This document shows, one piece after another, positions 11,641 through 23,840 of a DNA stretch of 64,000 nucleotides (position 1 is its first letter; each line of letters starts with the position of its first letter). Origin of the DNA: Gymnorhina tibicen (Eukaryota; Chordata; Aves; Passeriformes; Artamidae); NCBI GenBank assembly GCA_013399875.1, contig VXAZ01001688.1, forward strand, positions 320,186-384,185, given 5' to 3'. Both the position numbers and the translations under genes were made by a program. The notes below the pieces were generated by a model. The model was not told the DNA's origin. It saw only the letters and a program-made list of their open reading frames with translations, and did no database searches.

Positions 11641-12443
11641 AGGTAAAGATTGGACATTAGCTACTTGTTCTACAAAATGGGAAAAAGCGGTCTCAGGATT
11701 TGGGATACCGCATTTAGCGGTGTATAAATGGCAGTTTGGTATGGAGGCTTTGCATTTCTTTCCAACTCAAAAGCCTCCACGTGGTGAATTCTCTCGTCCC
11801 CATTAATCTCAAGTACTGTGTTCCACAAAGGCTGGGAATGAGTTCCCTGAGTGAGGCTAAGGAAGCTCGTTAGGCAGAAATCAGTGACTCAAAATTGTGC
11901 TGTTTCATCAGCTGCGATTCTGCTCCAAGCATGTAAAGTCTGACTAGAGTCAAATAACCAAATATCTGCATCACCTTCCTGGGAACATTAATACAAAATT
12001 GTTGAGAACTTTCTTTTAATTATATACAAAGTCATTATTTTAGTCTTAGACTTTCAGTCACTTTTATGCAGCTTTTGACAGCACTGGCAAAACCACCTTC
12101 ATCTTTAGGTTCCTGTCTACTTTGCTCATTAACTACAGAGAGAAGAGCTTAAATTACCTCCAAGGGTAACTGATCTTATTAAATGTCTCCACTTTATTTT
12201 TCCCCCAGAAAATAATGAGCCTGAAACTAATACCATAAAAGTTCCCTGGTTGATCCCAGGGTGCTGTGCATGGTGTTCTGGAGTGACCTGGTGGGAAGAG
12301 GACTCCTATCAAGCAACAAATAAGGACAAATAATCATTCTCAGAAGATGTTCAGGACGAAAACCTGTCTGCACCACCACCCTGTAATGCTTAGAGGTGAG
12401 AGTCCTCTAAGGACATCAGTAAGAGTACATTTACCACTCCTTC
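11641..12443. other. Unique noncoding sequence
   Basis: Nothing beyond single-copy-looking AT-rich DNA is seen. There is no open frame of note and no recognisable repeat. Confidence 0.55.
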
Positions 12444-12563
12444 TGGGTTCTGTGGTTTGTTGGGTTTTTCTAGTTTGGTTGGTTGATTTTTCTGGTTTGT
12501 TTATTTGACTGGGTATTTTTGGTGGGGATATGTCTTGGGGTTCTTTTTGGTGTTGATTTTTTT
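12444..12563 (-). repeat. G/T-rich low-complexity tract (A/C-rich on -)
   Basis: This 120-bp tract is dominated by GGTTTGTTGGGTTTTT-like words, the complement of the A/C-rich tracts elsewhere. It makes a 97-codon minus-strand frame (12340-12633) rich in K, Q, T and P that should not be taken as a gene. Confidence 0.65.
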
Positions 12564-13269
12564 CATAATACTGACTTAAAGCCTTGGTGTGTAGTTTCAG
12601 TTTAAGTACATTGAAAATACATTGGTTATGCATTCAGTACATTGATTGATTGGTGAAAAAGAAATAATCCCACATTTCTTTTACAGCAAAGAACCCATCT
12701 GAAGATATCCCCTTGTTTCTCTGATTGTGAAATGTCTGGGAGCAGAACAGAATGGCACCAGATTGGTTTAATCACAGGTGATATCTCATGATTTTTCTTC
12801 TTCTAGGTGAACTGAATGAATTGTGTTGATCTCCTAAATCACATGGAATATTTTCTCTCAGCTGGGCCCAGAAAACAAATACTGAACCCCTCCTCAAAGC
12901 AAGAGGACAAGAGAGCAGCTTCACTCCACAAAGGAATTTCCAGTCTCCATAAAATGTTGGCACCCACGTTTTTGTTCCTCCCCTTGTCTGCCCCTCCAGC
13001 ACACAGATAGAGTCAGTGTCAGAGATTTATTTCAGATGTTTTCTCTCCCTTAACTCTTCTTGAAACTTCACTCTTGACTTCTGCTGAATTTAGTACAATG
13101 GATCTAAAACTCTTCTGGCAGCTCTTACACCTGCAGATTTCAGAACGATTCTGCCTTTCTCCGAGAGCTCTGCAATTCCTCTTCTACCGCAGCAAGCCCA
13201 CTGTCCAGGAATTCTAACAGAGCCTCATTTACTGAATCACAAAGTGTTTGCCCAAGGAGCTCCCTGCAG
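12564..13269. other. Unique noncoding sequence
   Basis: No gene is recognised. Overlapping open frames of 64-76 codons occupy both strands at 12770-13010 without recognisable features. Confidence 0.55.
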
Positions 13270-13440
13270 CCCTGCCTGAGGCGCTGCCTCCCTCAGAGAG
13301 GTGCCGGGAGCCTGTTCCTGCAGCAAACACGGAGCCGCGTCCGTCTGCGCTCCACGAAGAGTTGCCCGCCGCTTGCCCGGCTGTGCTTCAGCCAGTGTCC
13401 TCCCTGGCCACCCCCCTCCTCTGCCATTCGGTACCAACCC
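13270..13440. promoter_or_regulatory. Small CpG cluster
   Basis: I count 11 CpG dinucleotides between 13281 and 13380 in GC-rich sequence, while flanking DNA is CpG-poor. The densest part is around GGAGCCGCGTCCGTCTGCGC. Open frames cross it on three frames (+ 13248-13526, starting TTG; - 13237-13437; - 13293-13520), so coding is not supported. It could be a small CpG island, a promoter, a noncoding first exon, or a GC-biased patch protected from methylation. No TATA box or clear donor was noted. Confidence 0.35.
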
Positions 13441-16400
13441 AAGTGCTGTGGTGCACAGAAGCCCTGGGTTTCTCTAAACTCTCTCCACAAAGTCAGGGAG
13501 AGGTCGGCACTGCCATCCAAAAATAACTTCGTACCAAGGTTTAATCAATGAACTTCAAAAGATTTGCTGATCCAGACTGTAAAATACAATTTTAGCTCCT
13601 GGTCCGTGGTGCAGCTTTCTGTAACATGGATCAACAGGGAAACCCCCACGCCAGCTCCAACATAAGCACCATAAATAGCCAAGCCCACTAGCAAGTATTT
13701 TATTAGTGCTCCATAGCAACACCAAAGTGGTTTTGCTGTTCCTACAAGTCACGCAGTTGTGCGAGGAGGCATCAATTTGCTTTCTCTGTTTGTCATCCAT
13801 GAGGGCAAAGAAGATAAGGGAGCCAAAAGAAGAGAATCCCCATCACTACTGGAGCAGCTGCTTTACTGCCCCGAGGCTCTGCTGGAGCATTTTCCGGTAC
13901 CTTTTTACTACACAGCTTCTTGGACAAAGCACTCCTGGATGCTGCACTTAATTTAACAGCCTGTGTAATGCTTGGGATGGCGTGGATAAACAGTGAACAG
14001 AAACAGAGCTTTAAAATGACAAATCACCCTATTCCTAGGGAGGGAAGGCAGAATTCTTTTCCTCTCTCCAAGGCAAAGACTTCCATCAGCTTTCTGTCCC
14101 TCCTGGTTCATGGGATTTGTCCTTGGCCAGGGGTGTCACAGTCAGGGACAGCGTCACCTCCAGCCATCACACACGCCCAGTCACACTTACAACAAGGTGT
14201 GCCAGGCCTGACTGCAAGCTTTCCCTTTTCCTGGGATGTCCCAAGGGAAATTCCTACCTGCCCTGTGCCTGCTGGAGAGAGAACTGCTCAGGGGCCTCTC
14301 AGCAGGCTTTGTTCCCTGTGTTCTAGGTGGTGTAAATGACTTGAGCACACCAAAGCTCTCAGCAGCCACGGAATTGATGTCACCAGGGAGGAAGTGCCCA
14401 CACGCTCAGCATCAACACGTCAGGAGGAAATATTTCAGGAGAGCTGAGCCAATGCCCTGCTGAGGAGATCCATACATGTGTTCCTTCCCCCTCAGCTCCT
14501 GCATCTCCTCTACTCAGCAGATATGAAAGTCAGGTGATCAATTATGAAAAATAAAAATTCAAATATTTACATTATAATTACAAGTGCTGCGAGGCCTCAG
14601 CACCTAACTGTAAAATAAAAACTAACGTTAAACCAAGAAAGGCAGCCCAGTGTTTCCGTCGTGTCAGACCCGCCGAGCGCCAGGGCTTTGCCACGGGAAG
14701 CACAAGGTGTCCTGGAACACCTCAGCACAAATACCCCACTGACACAAACAAAGGCAGCACCCCACTGGCTCTAAGGCGTGGCTGACATATGGTAGATTTT
14801 GCCTCATCTGCGAGTCATTTTACTTCCTGGTTTTGCCTAGCTGTTCTTTTTTTTCAGCAGGACTTCAGAAGAGGGATAATTAATTTTGAAATAACCATGG
14901 ACTTCTTTTCAACTTTTCCAGACTAACGCTGAAGTTCATCCACTGGAGTCAACTGTAATTAGGCACATTTTACCACCTCACTTTCCCAAACTCTAAAAAG
15001 GGTTTTCCTCAGAGGATGAAAAATTTAATCAACTGAAAGGTCCCACGTAGGTTATAATTCCTTTTATTCTCCTCTCAGGAAGATTTGCCTGATCAAAACC
15101 TGAAGTGCAAAAAATGCAAGGATTTGGAATAGGAGCCTGAAAGCCCCAGCAGGAAATCCCAGAATACCCACACCTGTACATGTTCCAAACCACGACTGTT
15201 TTATTGACACCTTTACATCAGCACCCGGGGCAGAGTGGGGACCAACAGTAACTTCCTTTTCCCCTTCTCCTCTACCCCATCTCCCATCAAAACAGATGAG
15301 TATAGAATGAGCGCTTTAAACTTCAAAATACAGGATCTTCATTGTCAGACACAGATAAACCACTCAAAAATGAGAAGCTATCACTTGAACTTATCACAAA
15401 GCTCTTTATAATCATTTGAGGTTATTCGCAGGTTGGCATGGCTGACTCCTGCATGCAGCCTCCTTCCACACTCATTAAAATCATCTCATTTTGACAGAGT
15501 TTCACCCAACTGTGCCCCAAACAATTTATGCTTTTCCACAGCAATTTTTAAATTCTGAAACACCTGGAGATAACGAGAGAAACTTTCAGCTGTCTATCAG
15601 GAGAGCTCTTCTAGAGATGGAATAGCAGAGTCTTCCTTGCTATTTCTCTGAGATAAACTACTGACTAAGAATTCCAACAAGAATACAAAGTGCAGCGCAT
15701 TAGAAAGAGGCAGAGCAAAGCGTTCACAGCGAGTGACTGCTTTGGGGTTATTGAGGCTCCAGGAAGTTTAAATACCCACTGATTTTTGCAGCTAAAAAAG
15801 TAGCTATTGTGTTTCTGGGCAAAATGCTCTCTGGCTCTAAGTGATGCAGTGGAGGAAAAAATTAATCATGCACAGTTGAATAAATTTCTTTAAAGGACAG
15901 GGATGGCCACGGTCCGACCCTCACGCAGCCCAGCTCCGGCTCCTTTGTGCTCCTCTAATGGAACGAGGAGCAGAAATGCTGGTGGCTCCTGAGGGCAGCG
16001 GGGAGATAAAATCATTCCCTGCCTCAAAGCAGCTCCCAAGAGAACTTACCTGGCACAGATCCCCTTGTTATCCTCAGCACTTTCTCTCCTGCCTTTCCAT
16101 TTTTGAATCTACAAAATGTTTAAGTGAAGCCTGGGGGGAGTTTGCTGCCGAGCTCCATGTGTTTATTTGCAAATATATTTAGGGCACTTCCCATTTAGTG
16201 TTGCTGGAAACTGACCAATAATAGATACAAAACCCTTCCTAAAATGCAATGCCGAAGGACCTGAGATCACTGGCACCACACTAATGATTGGAAAAGGGAA
16301 GGAAAAAGGGAAGAACACTGCAGTACGGTCACATCCTTTGCACATTCCTACCTCCTTGCTAAACCAAGCTGAAGAGAAGCAGGTCTGCTTTACAGTAAGA

Positions 16401-16767
16401 CACTCTAAATAAGGCAGTTTCAAATACAGGTTGTTCCACTGCCATTTTGATTATGTGAGAGGTAAATAGCCTGTTAAAGGTATTTTCTCTACCTCCATTC
16501 TGGCTGTATGTACACAAACCTCAGTGGCACGGTCAGTGTTCTGGAAGGGACATCGCTACCATCCTATTTAACATTTTATGGGAGAACAGACTTTTTAAAG
16601 TTAACACAATTTGAGGGCCACTCACCTCCCTCTGTAACCTTTATCTGTACATACATTTCTCCATGGAAGTACAAATAAAAATCTCAGTGTCAAACAGCTC
16701 AGTGTCAAAAGACCAATGAGTCATGTACTATAAACTATAGAGACTCCCAGGAGCTTTGTGGAACTGG
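13441..16767. other. Unique noncoding sequence
   Basis: No gene is recognised. The frame 13920-14339 (139 codons, TTG start) lies in a GC-richer patch and has other frames overlapping it. A few further CpGs occur at 14655-14695. From 14800 to 16700 the sequence is AT-rich with frequent stops and no recognisable repeat. Confidence 0.55.
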
Positions 16768-16783
16768 AGCAGCAGCAGCAGCA
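16768..16783 (+). repeat. (AGC)5 microsatellite
   Basis: This is a short perfect AGC trinucleotide run. At five units it is probably not highly polymorphic. Confidence 0.85.
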
Positions 16784-17073
16784 TGCAAACAATAAAGCAG
16801 AAAATATACCCAGAATGTGCTTTTCCTGCTCAACCAGTAGATTTTGATTATTAAATGGCCACAGTGCAGCTCTCCCCTCCTTTTTGTGCTCCCTTCTTGT
16901 AAGCATCCTGACACTGAAGTCAGGCTGCAAGGCCTTGTGTTTTGAGACTGCTTGATTACCAAAAGTTTTGATAGCTAGAAGAACCACAGAGTGCAAGAAA
17001 GAGAAATAAATGAATGTGGATCACAGTGGAAACAGGCAGTTAAGATTCATTTCTACTTTTCAAAAGCAATTGC
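16784..17073. other. Unique noncoding sequence
   Basis: No gene or repeat is seen apart from short minus-strand frames whose serine/alanine run comes from the AGC microsatellite. Confidence 0.5.
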
Positions 17074-17093
17074 TTTTTTTCTTTAAAAAAAAA
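17074..17093. repeat. Poly-T/poly-A hairpin
   Basis: A T run, CTTT and an A run form a self-complementary tract. A near-identical tract occurs at 53633-53652. It is probably slippage-derived low complexity. Confidence 0.6.
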
Positions 17094-18297
17094 GGAAAGA
17101 AAAGCGCACATTTCATTGTGTTAGATTTCCACACACCGCAGTTTGTTATGTACCGAAGTGCTGGGGTCAGCTCCTTGTGTCACAAACATATCTTAACCCG
17201 AGCAACATGGGGATTTTTCTTTATTGACAAAGGCTATTGTATTATGTTATCAGTAATACAGACCCTGTGGGCACAAATCCAGAAACTCAGCAACAACTGC
17301 CTGGCTGGATTTGAAGGAAAAAGGAATGTGTCACAGGTACTTTTAATAACTAGCATATTCTCACCCATAAAATAATGCTCCCTAATGCCATTATTTAGGT
17401 TAACTCTTATGAAATAGGAAGAAAAAAGCTGACCAGTGTTCTCACATTGCTGAGCTAAAAGCCGTGAAGTGCCAAGCATGAGCTCCATGATAACAACACA
17501 CCAGGAATGCAGGTGACTTACCCAAAATTCAAAGTCAAATGCTAATTTGTCTCTTAGTAAATCATGATTATATATTATTAAGTCAATTTGCAAACCAAGC
17601 TTAAAAGATGCCTAATTAACAAGAAGTCTGTTCCCCGTTGGTGGGAAAGAAGGTATTTTTAGCTCTCCTGTGTATCACCTACACCACGTCAGACATGCAC
17701 TCCTAAACATCACCTCTGCAGTTATCCTGCACCTCCTGGGCTCCCCGGAGTGGGAAGCTGGCTCCCATCCTGTCCCAGCGGTACTAAACACACACAGCTC
17801 CTCTATGATAACCACAGACCCTATATCTCTATTTGGAGGCCCACATCCAACACCCTTTCAGCTTTCCCTTTTTAGGAAAAGCTGCTTTGGGTCTCCCTGT
17901 GATGATTGTCCCAATGGCAAGTCCATTCACTGATGAAGCAACATCAGCAGTCAGCTGATCCTACACCCTCCTCTCTAAAAATACCCAACCCCTTTATCGG
18001 CAGGGCCTGTTTGGAAAAGAGAGGACCCTTAAAAATGAGATGTAGCAGTTCCTGCTCTGCAAACTCTCAGGGTAAAGCCAGATTAATTTAATTGACTTCA
18101 CTGAAATCCTTGCAAAACATTACAGACACAAGTGAAAAGCCTGAGGATGGACGGGACAGGAATACGCTGCAACGCTGGACGGAAAAAAAAGTAATCCAGC
18201 AATATGAGTGGTTTTGTGTGGTTTTTTAAAACCCTGATATGGAAAAGTACTTCAAAGAATGAACTCCATAAAAGCTTCAAGTATGTGATTATGCCTC
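17094..18297. other. Unique noncoding sequence
   Basis: No gene is recognised. Opposed frames at 17010-17375 (+, 121 codons) and 17234-17593 (-, 119 codons) overlap each other and have no recognisable protein features. Confidence 0.5.
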
Positions 18298-18843
18298 ATG
18301 AAAACCAGTGCAGCTAAGGATATACCTTATGAGAGGTGTGCTTTAAAGCACAAGAGTAAAGTTTTTTCCCTACAATTGGCTTTAATCCCTCTCACTTTTT
18401 TTCCCTATTACAATTTTCCAGCTGTTGTTATTTATCTGCTCCCTTCCAGAGCTTGCCTTACACATTCTCAGAAGCACTTCTTTATGCCAGCACACAGGAC
18501 ATTTATTTTTTCAGAAGCTTTTATGTCTAAAAAGTTTTTGACTGTGAGGAAAGCCAGAAATACCCTGAAACCTCCCACAGATGCTCCCAGGAGTGACTTT
18601 TTAATCCTCTCCTTGCACACCAGTGCCTGCCAAATACACATGTGGGCTGGGGGGCTAGCCAGTCTCACCAGGAGGGTGCAAAGAGCTGAAGATGATGGAG
18701 AAGAAAGCTTTGAATACTGTGTGACTGCAAAGACCACAGGATGGCACTTGGCAAGGCCATGCCGAATTTGCCACAAGCGTATCTCTTGGTCTGCAAAGGC
18801 TTTTGAAAACTGGAATGATTTGTTATTTACACAAGTCCGTTGA
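18298..18843 (+). other. 181-codon ATG open frame, coding unproven
   Basis: This is the longest ATG-initiated frame outside the 40-bp array (193 codons there). The start has C at -3 and A at +4, a weak Kozak context. The predicted peptide is basic and mixed, with cysteine pairs near the C-terminus (CRICHK), but matches no family I know. A 102-codon frame overlaps on the other strand. A frame of this length is not surprising in 64 kb scanned on six frames. It is listed so that it can be checked against transcripts. Confidence 0.08.
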
Positions 18844-20259
18844 TTTATCCCTCAGTCATAGATGTATGCTTTGCATTTTTTACTGGGTATTCTAATTCCC
18901 CCACAGACACACAGGTTTGATTTCAACAACAGCTTTTTGTCATCTCAGCCCAGTTACGCAACCTCCTCTGTGCAAGCACAGTTCCATGTGTGATTTTCCT
19001 CCAGTTCTGTAGAGCCTTGAAAGTAAAGTTTGTGACTAATAATTAAAAGCACAGTTCCCAAGGCTAATGTTTGCCCTCTTCACAAACTAAGCATTATAGC
19101 CACTCTCCTTTTTCACTCCTGTGAGGTCCATTAAAGAAAACAGACCTAAAAGCAGCAATCTTCCCCATGTTCCACCTTCTTTGGGATAAATGAGAGGTGA
19201 GAACACAGGGAAAGTGCATTTATCAAATTTAAAAATATATATACTTGCCAGGAAGTTTTCTCTACTACTGTTGTTTTAAGTCCAAAAGATAGAATATCTC
19301 CAAGAATCAAAATAATGAATTCTTCCCATTTGAATCTAGTAAATTGTCACAGATCCAAGGGGTCAAGTCAAAACAGCCCAGCTGAGCTATTGAGCAAGAC
19401 ACCAAACCACTGAGCCACATGGAACTGAAGAAAACAACGAGCATGTTCTCCTGCCATCTAAAAACCCAGTGGCCCTCTCTGCTCCCATCCAGACCTCTCG
19501 GAAAGGGCAGCTCCATCCTGGAGAAGGATGCTGCAGGCCTGGTGGGAGGAGTGCATCGGTGCAGTTCTAACTTGCTGGCTGGTTGAAAAAGTGACAGCCA
19601 GTGTGACTTTGCACCTTCTAGACCGTTTTCCTGTCTCTCAAAATGAATATACGAAGAGTATCAACAGAACTAGTCCAGATTATTTCCTGCAGCTGCCTTT
19701 CCGGAGCCGCTGGCGCTGCTGAGGCTCTGCTGGCTCCTGTGGCCACGGGCTGGCACAGATCAGAGCCACCCTCGTGTCTGGGAAAGTGTCACGTCTGTTA
19801 CTATTTCAGAGACTGGATTGTGGTTTATGCTACATGAGTCCCACGCTTCACCTGCTGCTTACTTGCTCCCCTGACACACCCACATGGTTTTCACGTTCTT
19901 CAGTTTATTCCTTACCATCTGCTAGTCAGATGCTCCAACTGAATCAAATTTTACTGTTGCAGTTCTCTTTGAAATGTGCTCCTTTGCCCTTCTGTAGCTC
20001 CTCTGATCAGCTTTAGAGCATTCACTCAGCATGCAAACACCCAGCCTGTAATTCAGAGCATTTTCTCTGATTTAAGCAAATGCCACAGCCAAGTCAGAGC
20101 ATCTTTGAGGAGAAGGGGAAGCCCAGGCAGTGCTCACACAGGCCATCGATCAAGTGTCAGACTCACAGACTTCCAAACTGCTGATAAACAACTGGCATTT
20201 CCCCTCACTTGTTACTGAGCAAAGAAACACTCCTGTGTGCCAACCTTTCTCCTTCAGAT
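18844..20259. other. Unique noncoding sequence
   Basis: No gene is recognised. A short AT run (ATATATAT) occurs near 19235. Frames of 64-80 codons around 19530-20218 follow one another in different phases and lack recognisable motifs. Confidence 0.5.
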
Positions 20260-20775
20260 TTACTTCTGCAGTGCCAGGATAAACCCCATTTCCCTTTGGG
20301 CGAGAATTCTCAGCTGCTGCAGGGTCAGGATTGTCACAGCACTCAGATCCCTGGCACATGCATTCAGCCGTGTCTGACATCCCTCGCTGGTGGGTGCTAC
20401 CCTGGTTCCTTTGACTTTTGTTTTGCTCTGGTAAATCACATTTTCACCCCAATGACATCCCAAAGAACAGAACTGGCTCTCTCGCCTACAAGGACAACCT
20501 CTGAAATACTTCATGGTTCGTTTTCCAGGTGCAAAGCACCAGGTTTTGGGGCTGACTGCAAATAAGCAACATGACACTGTTCTCTCAAAATAAGGCCCAA
20601 ACCCTGCTTGCGCGTATCCCGCTGCCACCTTTGAGCCACAAGGAGGTTCCTGAATTGGACCACTGCAGATAAAGGTTTGATTTAGTAGAGCAATCCTGGA
20701 AAACCATCCACTGAGGATTTTCACACTCAACATTTTTGAAAGGGGCCCATTCATGCTGCGCTTCAGATGCAGCAT
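20260..20775 (-). other. 171-codon ATG open frame, coding unproven
   Basis: This minus-strand frame overlaps a 118-codon plus-strand frame (20209-20565). The peptide is cysteine-rich in its middle (CCLF, CFAPG, CPCRRESQFC) but matches no known domain. Chance occurrence is the default view. Confidence 0.07.
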
Positions 20776-22019
20776 GAACTGAAAGTGATTGAAACATCAG
20801 CAACTATCACAACTCCTCTGCCAAATCCAGAGGTTTCTCATGTAATTAATTTTCATGTACTCATTCCCATGCCATCAGCAAAGTGAACCACCAGCCCTTC
20901 CAGAAATATTTACATTTTGCATCTTTGCTTGTTACGTTCGCTTCAGGTGATTCAAACAGCACTTTGCAAAATGCCAGTTTATTCCATCATCTAAACCCAC
21001 TCTGCAAACAAATGAGGGCCACAAAGTCCCAATGAGGCTTTGCCTGAATGACATCAGCTCCCAGTGTTCACCTTTCAAACCCACCCGTGAGCTCCTGGCT
21101 CAGCACGGGCAGGACAGAAGCACAGCCCCAGCTCCAGCCCTGGAGAGCCTTGGGAATAAAACAGGGAACCAAACTAAACCAAGGCTGTCAGCCCCACTGG
21201 AAGCAGGCCCACAGTCGTTTCTGAAGCAAGAACATCTTGCTGTTTCCTGAAGAGCCCTTGATGTATTTTCCCCAAAAGCCTCTTTTATCACCAGTTGCTG
21301 CTTCATTTCCTGCTTGCTGTCCTGAACAGCCTTTTATTACTGTAATTCAATAGTAAGAGACTAAAACCAAGCAGGTAAATCAAAGGCTTATGACATTCAT
21401 TATAGTGATCTTTCCCTCATACCCTCACGTATAATAAAAACCTTTGCAAAGCTTGGAAAAAAAAAAAATCCACTCTGCAGTTGTTTAATTTCCCTTTTTT
21501 TAATACTTGTGATATGTCTCAGAAAAAAACCCTCTTTTAAATACCAAAGTATCCTCAGGGTTTCAGGCAAATGGCTGGCTTATGGGGAACTTGGATTTTG
21601 GGCTTCAGATCAGCATGCTGGATGCAGGCAGGAATGGCAGAATGGTGCCAGAGACAGAGCAGGATACCAGACTCGGATGAACTGGGTACAGCAACTTAGA
21701 GATGCAGCCTGTACAATTTTCAGCTGCTTCTTTGATCAAAGAGTCCTTGCAGCACAGCTTTTAATCCCATCAAATCTACATAAAGGTGAGAGCTGGTACC
21801 TCGGAAAGCAGCTTGTTACATGCTGGCACCCAGCCTGGCCTTTGGTATTTTTGAGAGACAGGAGACAGGATATTAAAAAGGTTTAAATTTCTGAAAAACA
21901 GATTGAAAGGAACACTGCTCACTGATAATTTTCAGGATCTGAAAGCCTGGTATCAAATCTGGTGTAGCACAGACTTATTCCTATACTAAGTGACCTTTGC
22001 CAGGGCTGTAAATCTGCTG
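20776..22019. other. Unique noncoding sequence
   Basis: No gene is recognised. A 12-A run lies near 21459-21470. The 125-codon frame at 21509-21886 (+) begins with ATA and is not recognised. Confidence 0.5.
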
Positions 22020-22475
22020 TTTTTCACAAATTAAGCAATTCCTAGTGCACGTGGCAAAAGCAGACAGGTCTTCAATGCCAAACTAATTACAGCCAACCTC
22101 CTTTATGACATCCAGTTATTGTGACATCTCTATGTAAAGTCACTGAGGTTAAACCCACTCACCTGAAACTTCCCATGTGTGTCTCTATTTTGACTGAAAC
22201 TAGTTAAATTAAATGTAATATCTGGCAAATTAATTGTTAAATAGCACTTGGAAACATGTTGAGTTTTCAATTTTAGTGCTATTACAAAAGCTCATGGCAC
22301 CAGCAGCTTGTATGAGCCTCGCTAAGTGCACTTCATGAGGTAGAGATGAATTTATGTAATTGAGATTAAGCACCTTTGGACAGTCGGATTGGTTGCTATG
22401 AAAACCTGAATTCGACTCAACCAGTGCTTATTAACTAATGTTAATAACATTAACAATACTAACTAATGTTCCTAA
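22020..22475. promoter_or_regulatory. Candidate regulatory block: TAAT cores, E-box, palindrome
   Basis: The block contains homeodomain-type TAATTA/TAATTG cores (about 22083, 22230 and 22358), a perfect CACGTG E-box at 22048-22053, and an exact 17-bp palindrome with a one-base centre at 22436-22452 (TAATGTTA / TAACATTA). There is no open frame of note. The mix resembles conserved developmental enhancers, but conservation cannot be judged from one sequence. Confidence 0.25.
22436..22452. repeat. 17-bp inverted repeat (8-1-8)
   Basis: TAATGTTA, a single A and TAACATTA form a perfect palindrome. ACTAATGTT recurs just downstream at about 22462. It could be a dimeric homeodomain site or AT-rich chance structure. 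Confidence 0.6.
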
Positions 22476-23479
22476 TGTAAGGGCTGGAATGTGGGTGGCA
22501 ACATCCACTCTTCTTGTAACTCCACAAATGAAGTTCCCACAAATGCAAAGTCACTGTCCATGGAAATAACTGTGTGAATACAGAGCAAAAGAGGGGTTGC
22601 TTAGGAATGGAAATGTGGCTGAACCACAGGAATTAGAGGCCCCGTTAAATGGGATTTCCAGATCTGCCTCCTGCAGTTGTCCAGCCTGGAACTTGGTCCT
22701 TCTGCAAGGGTACAAATGACTATTCATTCCTCCTGTGTGTTAATCTGATGGGTTAGAAGATGGTTATGGATTTCCTGAGCCATGGAGCTGACCCCCTGTA
22801 GACTGGGATTGTGAAAGGCTTTGGGAATGCACAACCACAACTGCTTTTACTTTTCTTTTATACTCAGATTATTATTATTTTATTAAGATGAACCAACCTT
22901 CTCATTTACAAACTGCTGGCCTAGGAGCAGAAATTTACAGCACACCTCATTGGTTTGCATGGGCAAAGGTGGATCTCAAGAGGAAAAGGCCATGAGAAAT
23001 TCTGAGGGATGTCTGGAAACACAAGGACGCCTCATACAGAATTTGGCCTGTCAGCAAGGCAGCTCTGGGTGACAGGTACCAGCAGCTCTGCTTGAACATT
23101 TAATTACTGGCTGCAATGCAGCCAATTACTCACTGTTAATTTAAAGGCTGTCTGACTCTGGTATTAACTCGATGGCCTTGACTGATTTCCAGGAGTATTT
23201 GCTGGATACGTGTGCAATGTGAAAATGATCCACAGGAAACCCAACCTCCTGTCTCCAGAAAGGCCCAGACGTGTCTCTCAGCATCCCTCCTGGTTTGTAT
23301 CCAGTTCAGGGGCAAAAGGGACTCTTTGGGAATTTCAGGCTGTGCTGACTCATGCAGTCCCACGTTTGAGCAGAAGGAAGAGAAAATGATCTGGAGGTTT
23401 AACAAAATTTCAGGTGAAGTTCAGTCAATTTATTTAATCTTAAATTACTCAAATGCAAAGATCCATAAAATTCACTCCT
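22476..23479. other. Unique noncoding sequence
   Basis: No gene is recognised. A short TTATTATTATTTTATT tract lies at about 22870. Opposed 89-codon frames at 23136-23481 overlap and have no recognisable features. Confidence 0.5.
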
Positions 23480-23840
23480 AAAACTTAATCTAATATTTGC
23501 GCTGCTGCATGGGGAGTAATTACCAGAACACATTTATTTAAAGTTAATTGGTCATCTAGACCATACCCTGCTGCATGTTAATTACCCTGCCTATCTTGAA
23601 TATTGTAAAAAAAATAAATAATTAGAAAGGATTTGTTTCTTCATGTTAATGCCACACATCCTGCTCTGCCAGGGAACAGGCAGTCATTACAAAATATCAA
23701 GGGTGCCATTTATGTGCTTGAGCATGATGCAGGTGGGATGCAGAACAAATTTGCTGCATTAATGAAGCTGAATGAGGCTTTAAGTCTTAATGTTGGCACA
23801 AAGCTATTAATCCATCATTACAGCAAAATGCTTTACACAG
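23480..23840. promoter_or_regulatory. Candidate TAAT-rich regulatory block
   Basis: About ten TAAT/ATTA cores occur in 360 bp, in varied contexts (GAGTAATTACC, AGTTAATTGG, GTTAATTACC, AATAATTAG, CTATTAATCC, CATCATTACA), without being a simple repeat. This is the composition of many conserved enhancers bound by homeodomain factors. An 85-codon frame starting at 23633 crosses it and is not recognised. The enhancer reading is inference only. Confidence 0.27.

Noticed and set aside
12340..12633. 97-codon minus-strand frame rich in K, Q, T and P
   Set aside because: It is produced by the G/T-rich low-complexity tract at 12444-12563.
13920..14339. 139-codon plus-strand frame as an exon
   Set aside because: It starts with TTG, has no recognisable domain, and other frames in the same GC-rich patch are equally open.
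20209..20775. Opposed 118- and 171-codon frames as an overlapping gene pair
   Set aside because: Neither peptide is recognisable, and overlapping openness on both strands is typical of stop-poor noncoding DNA.
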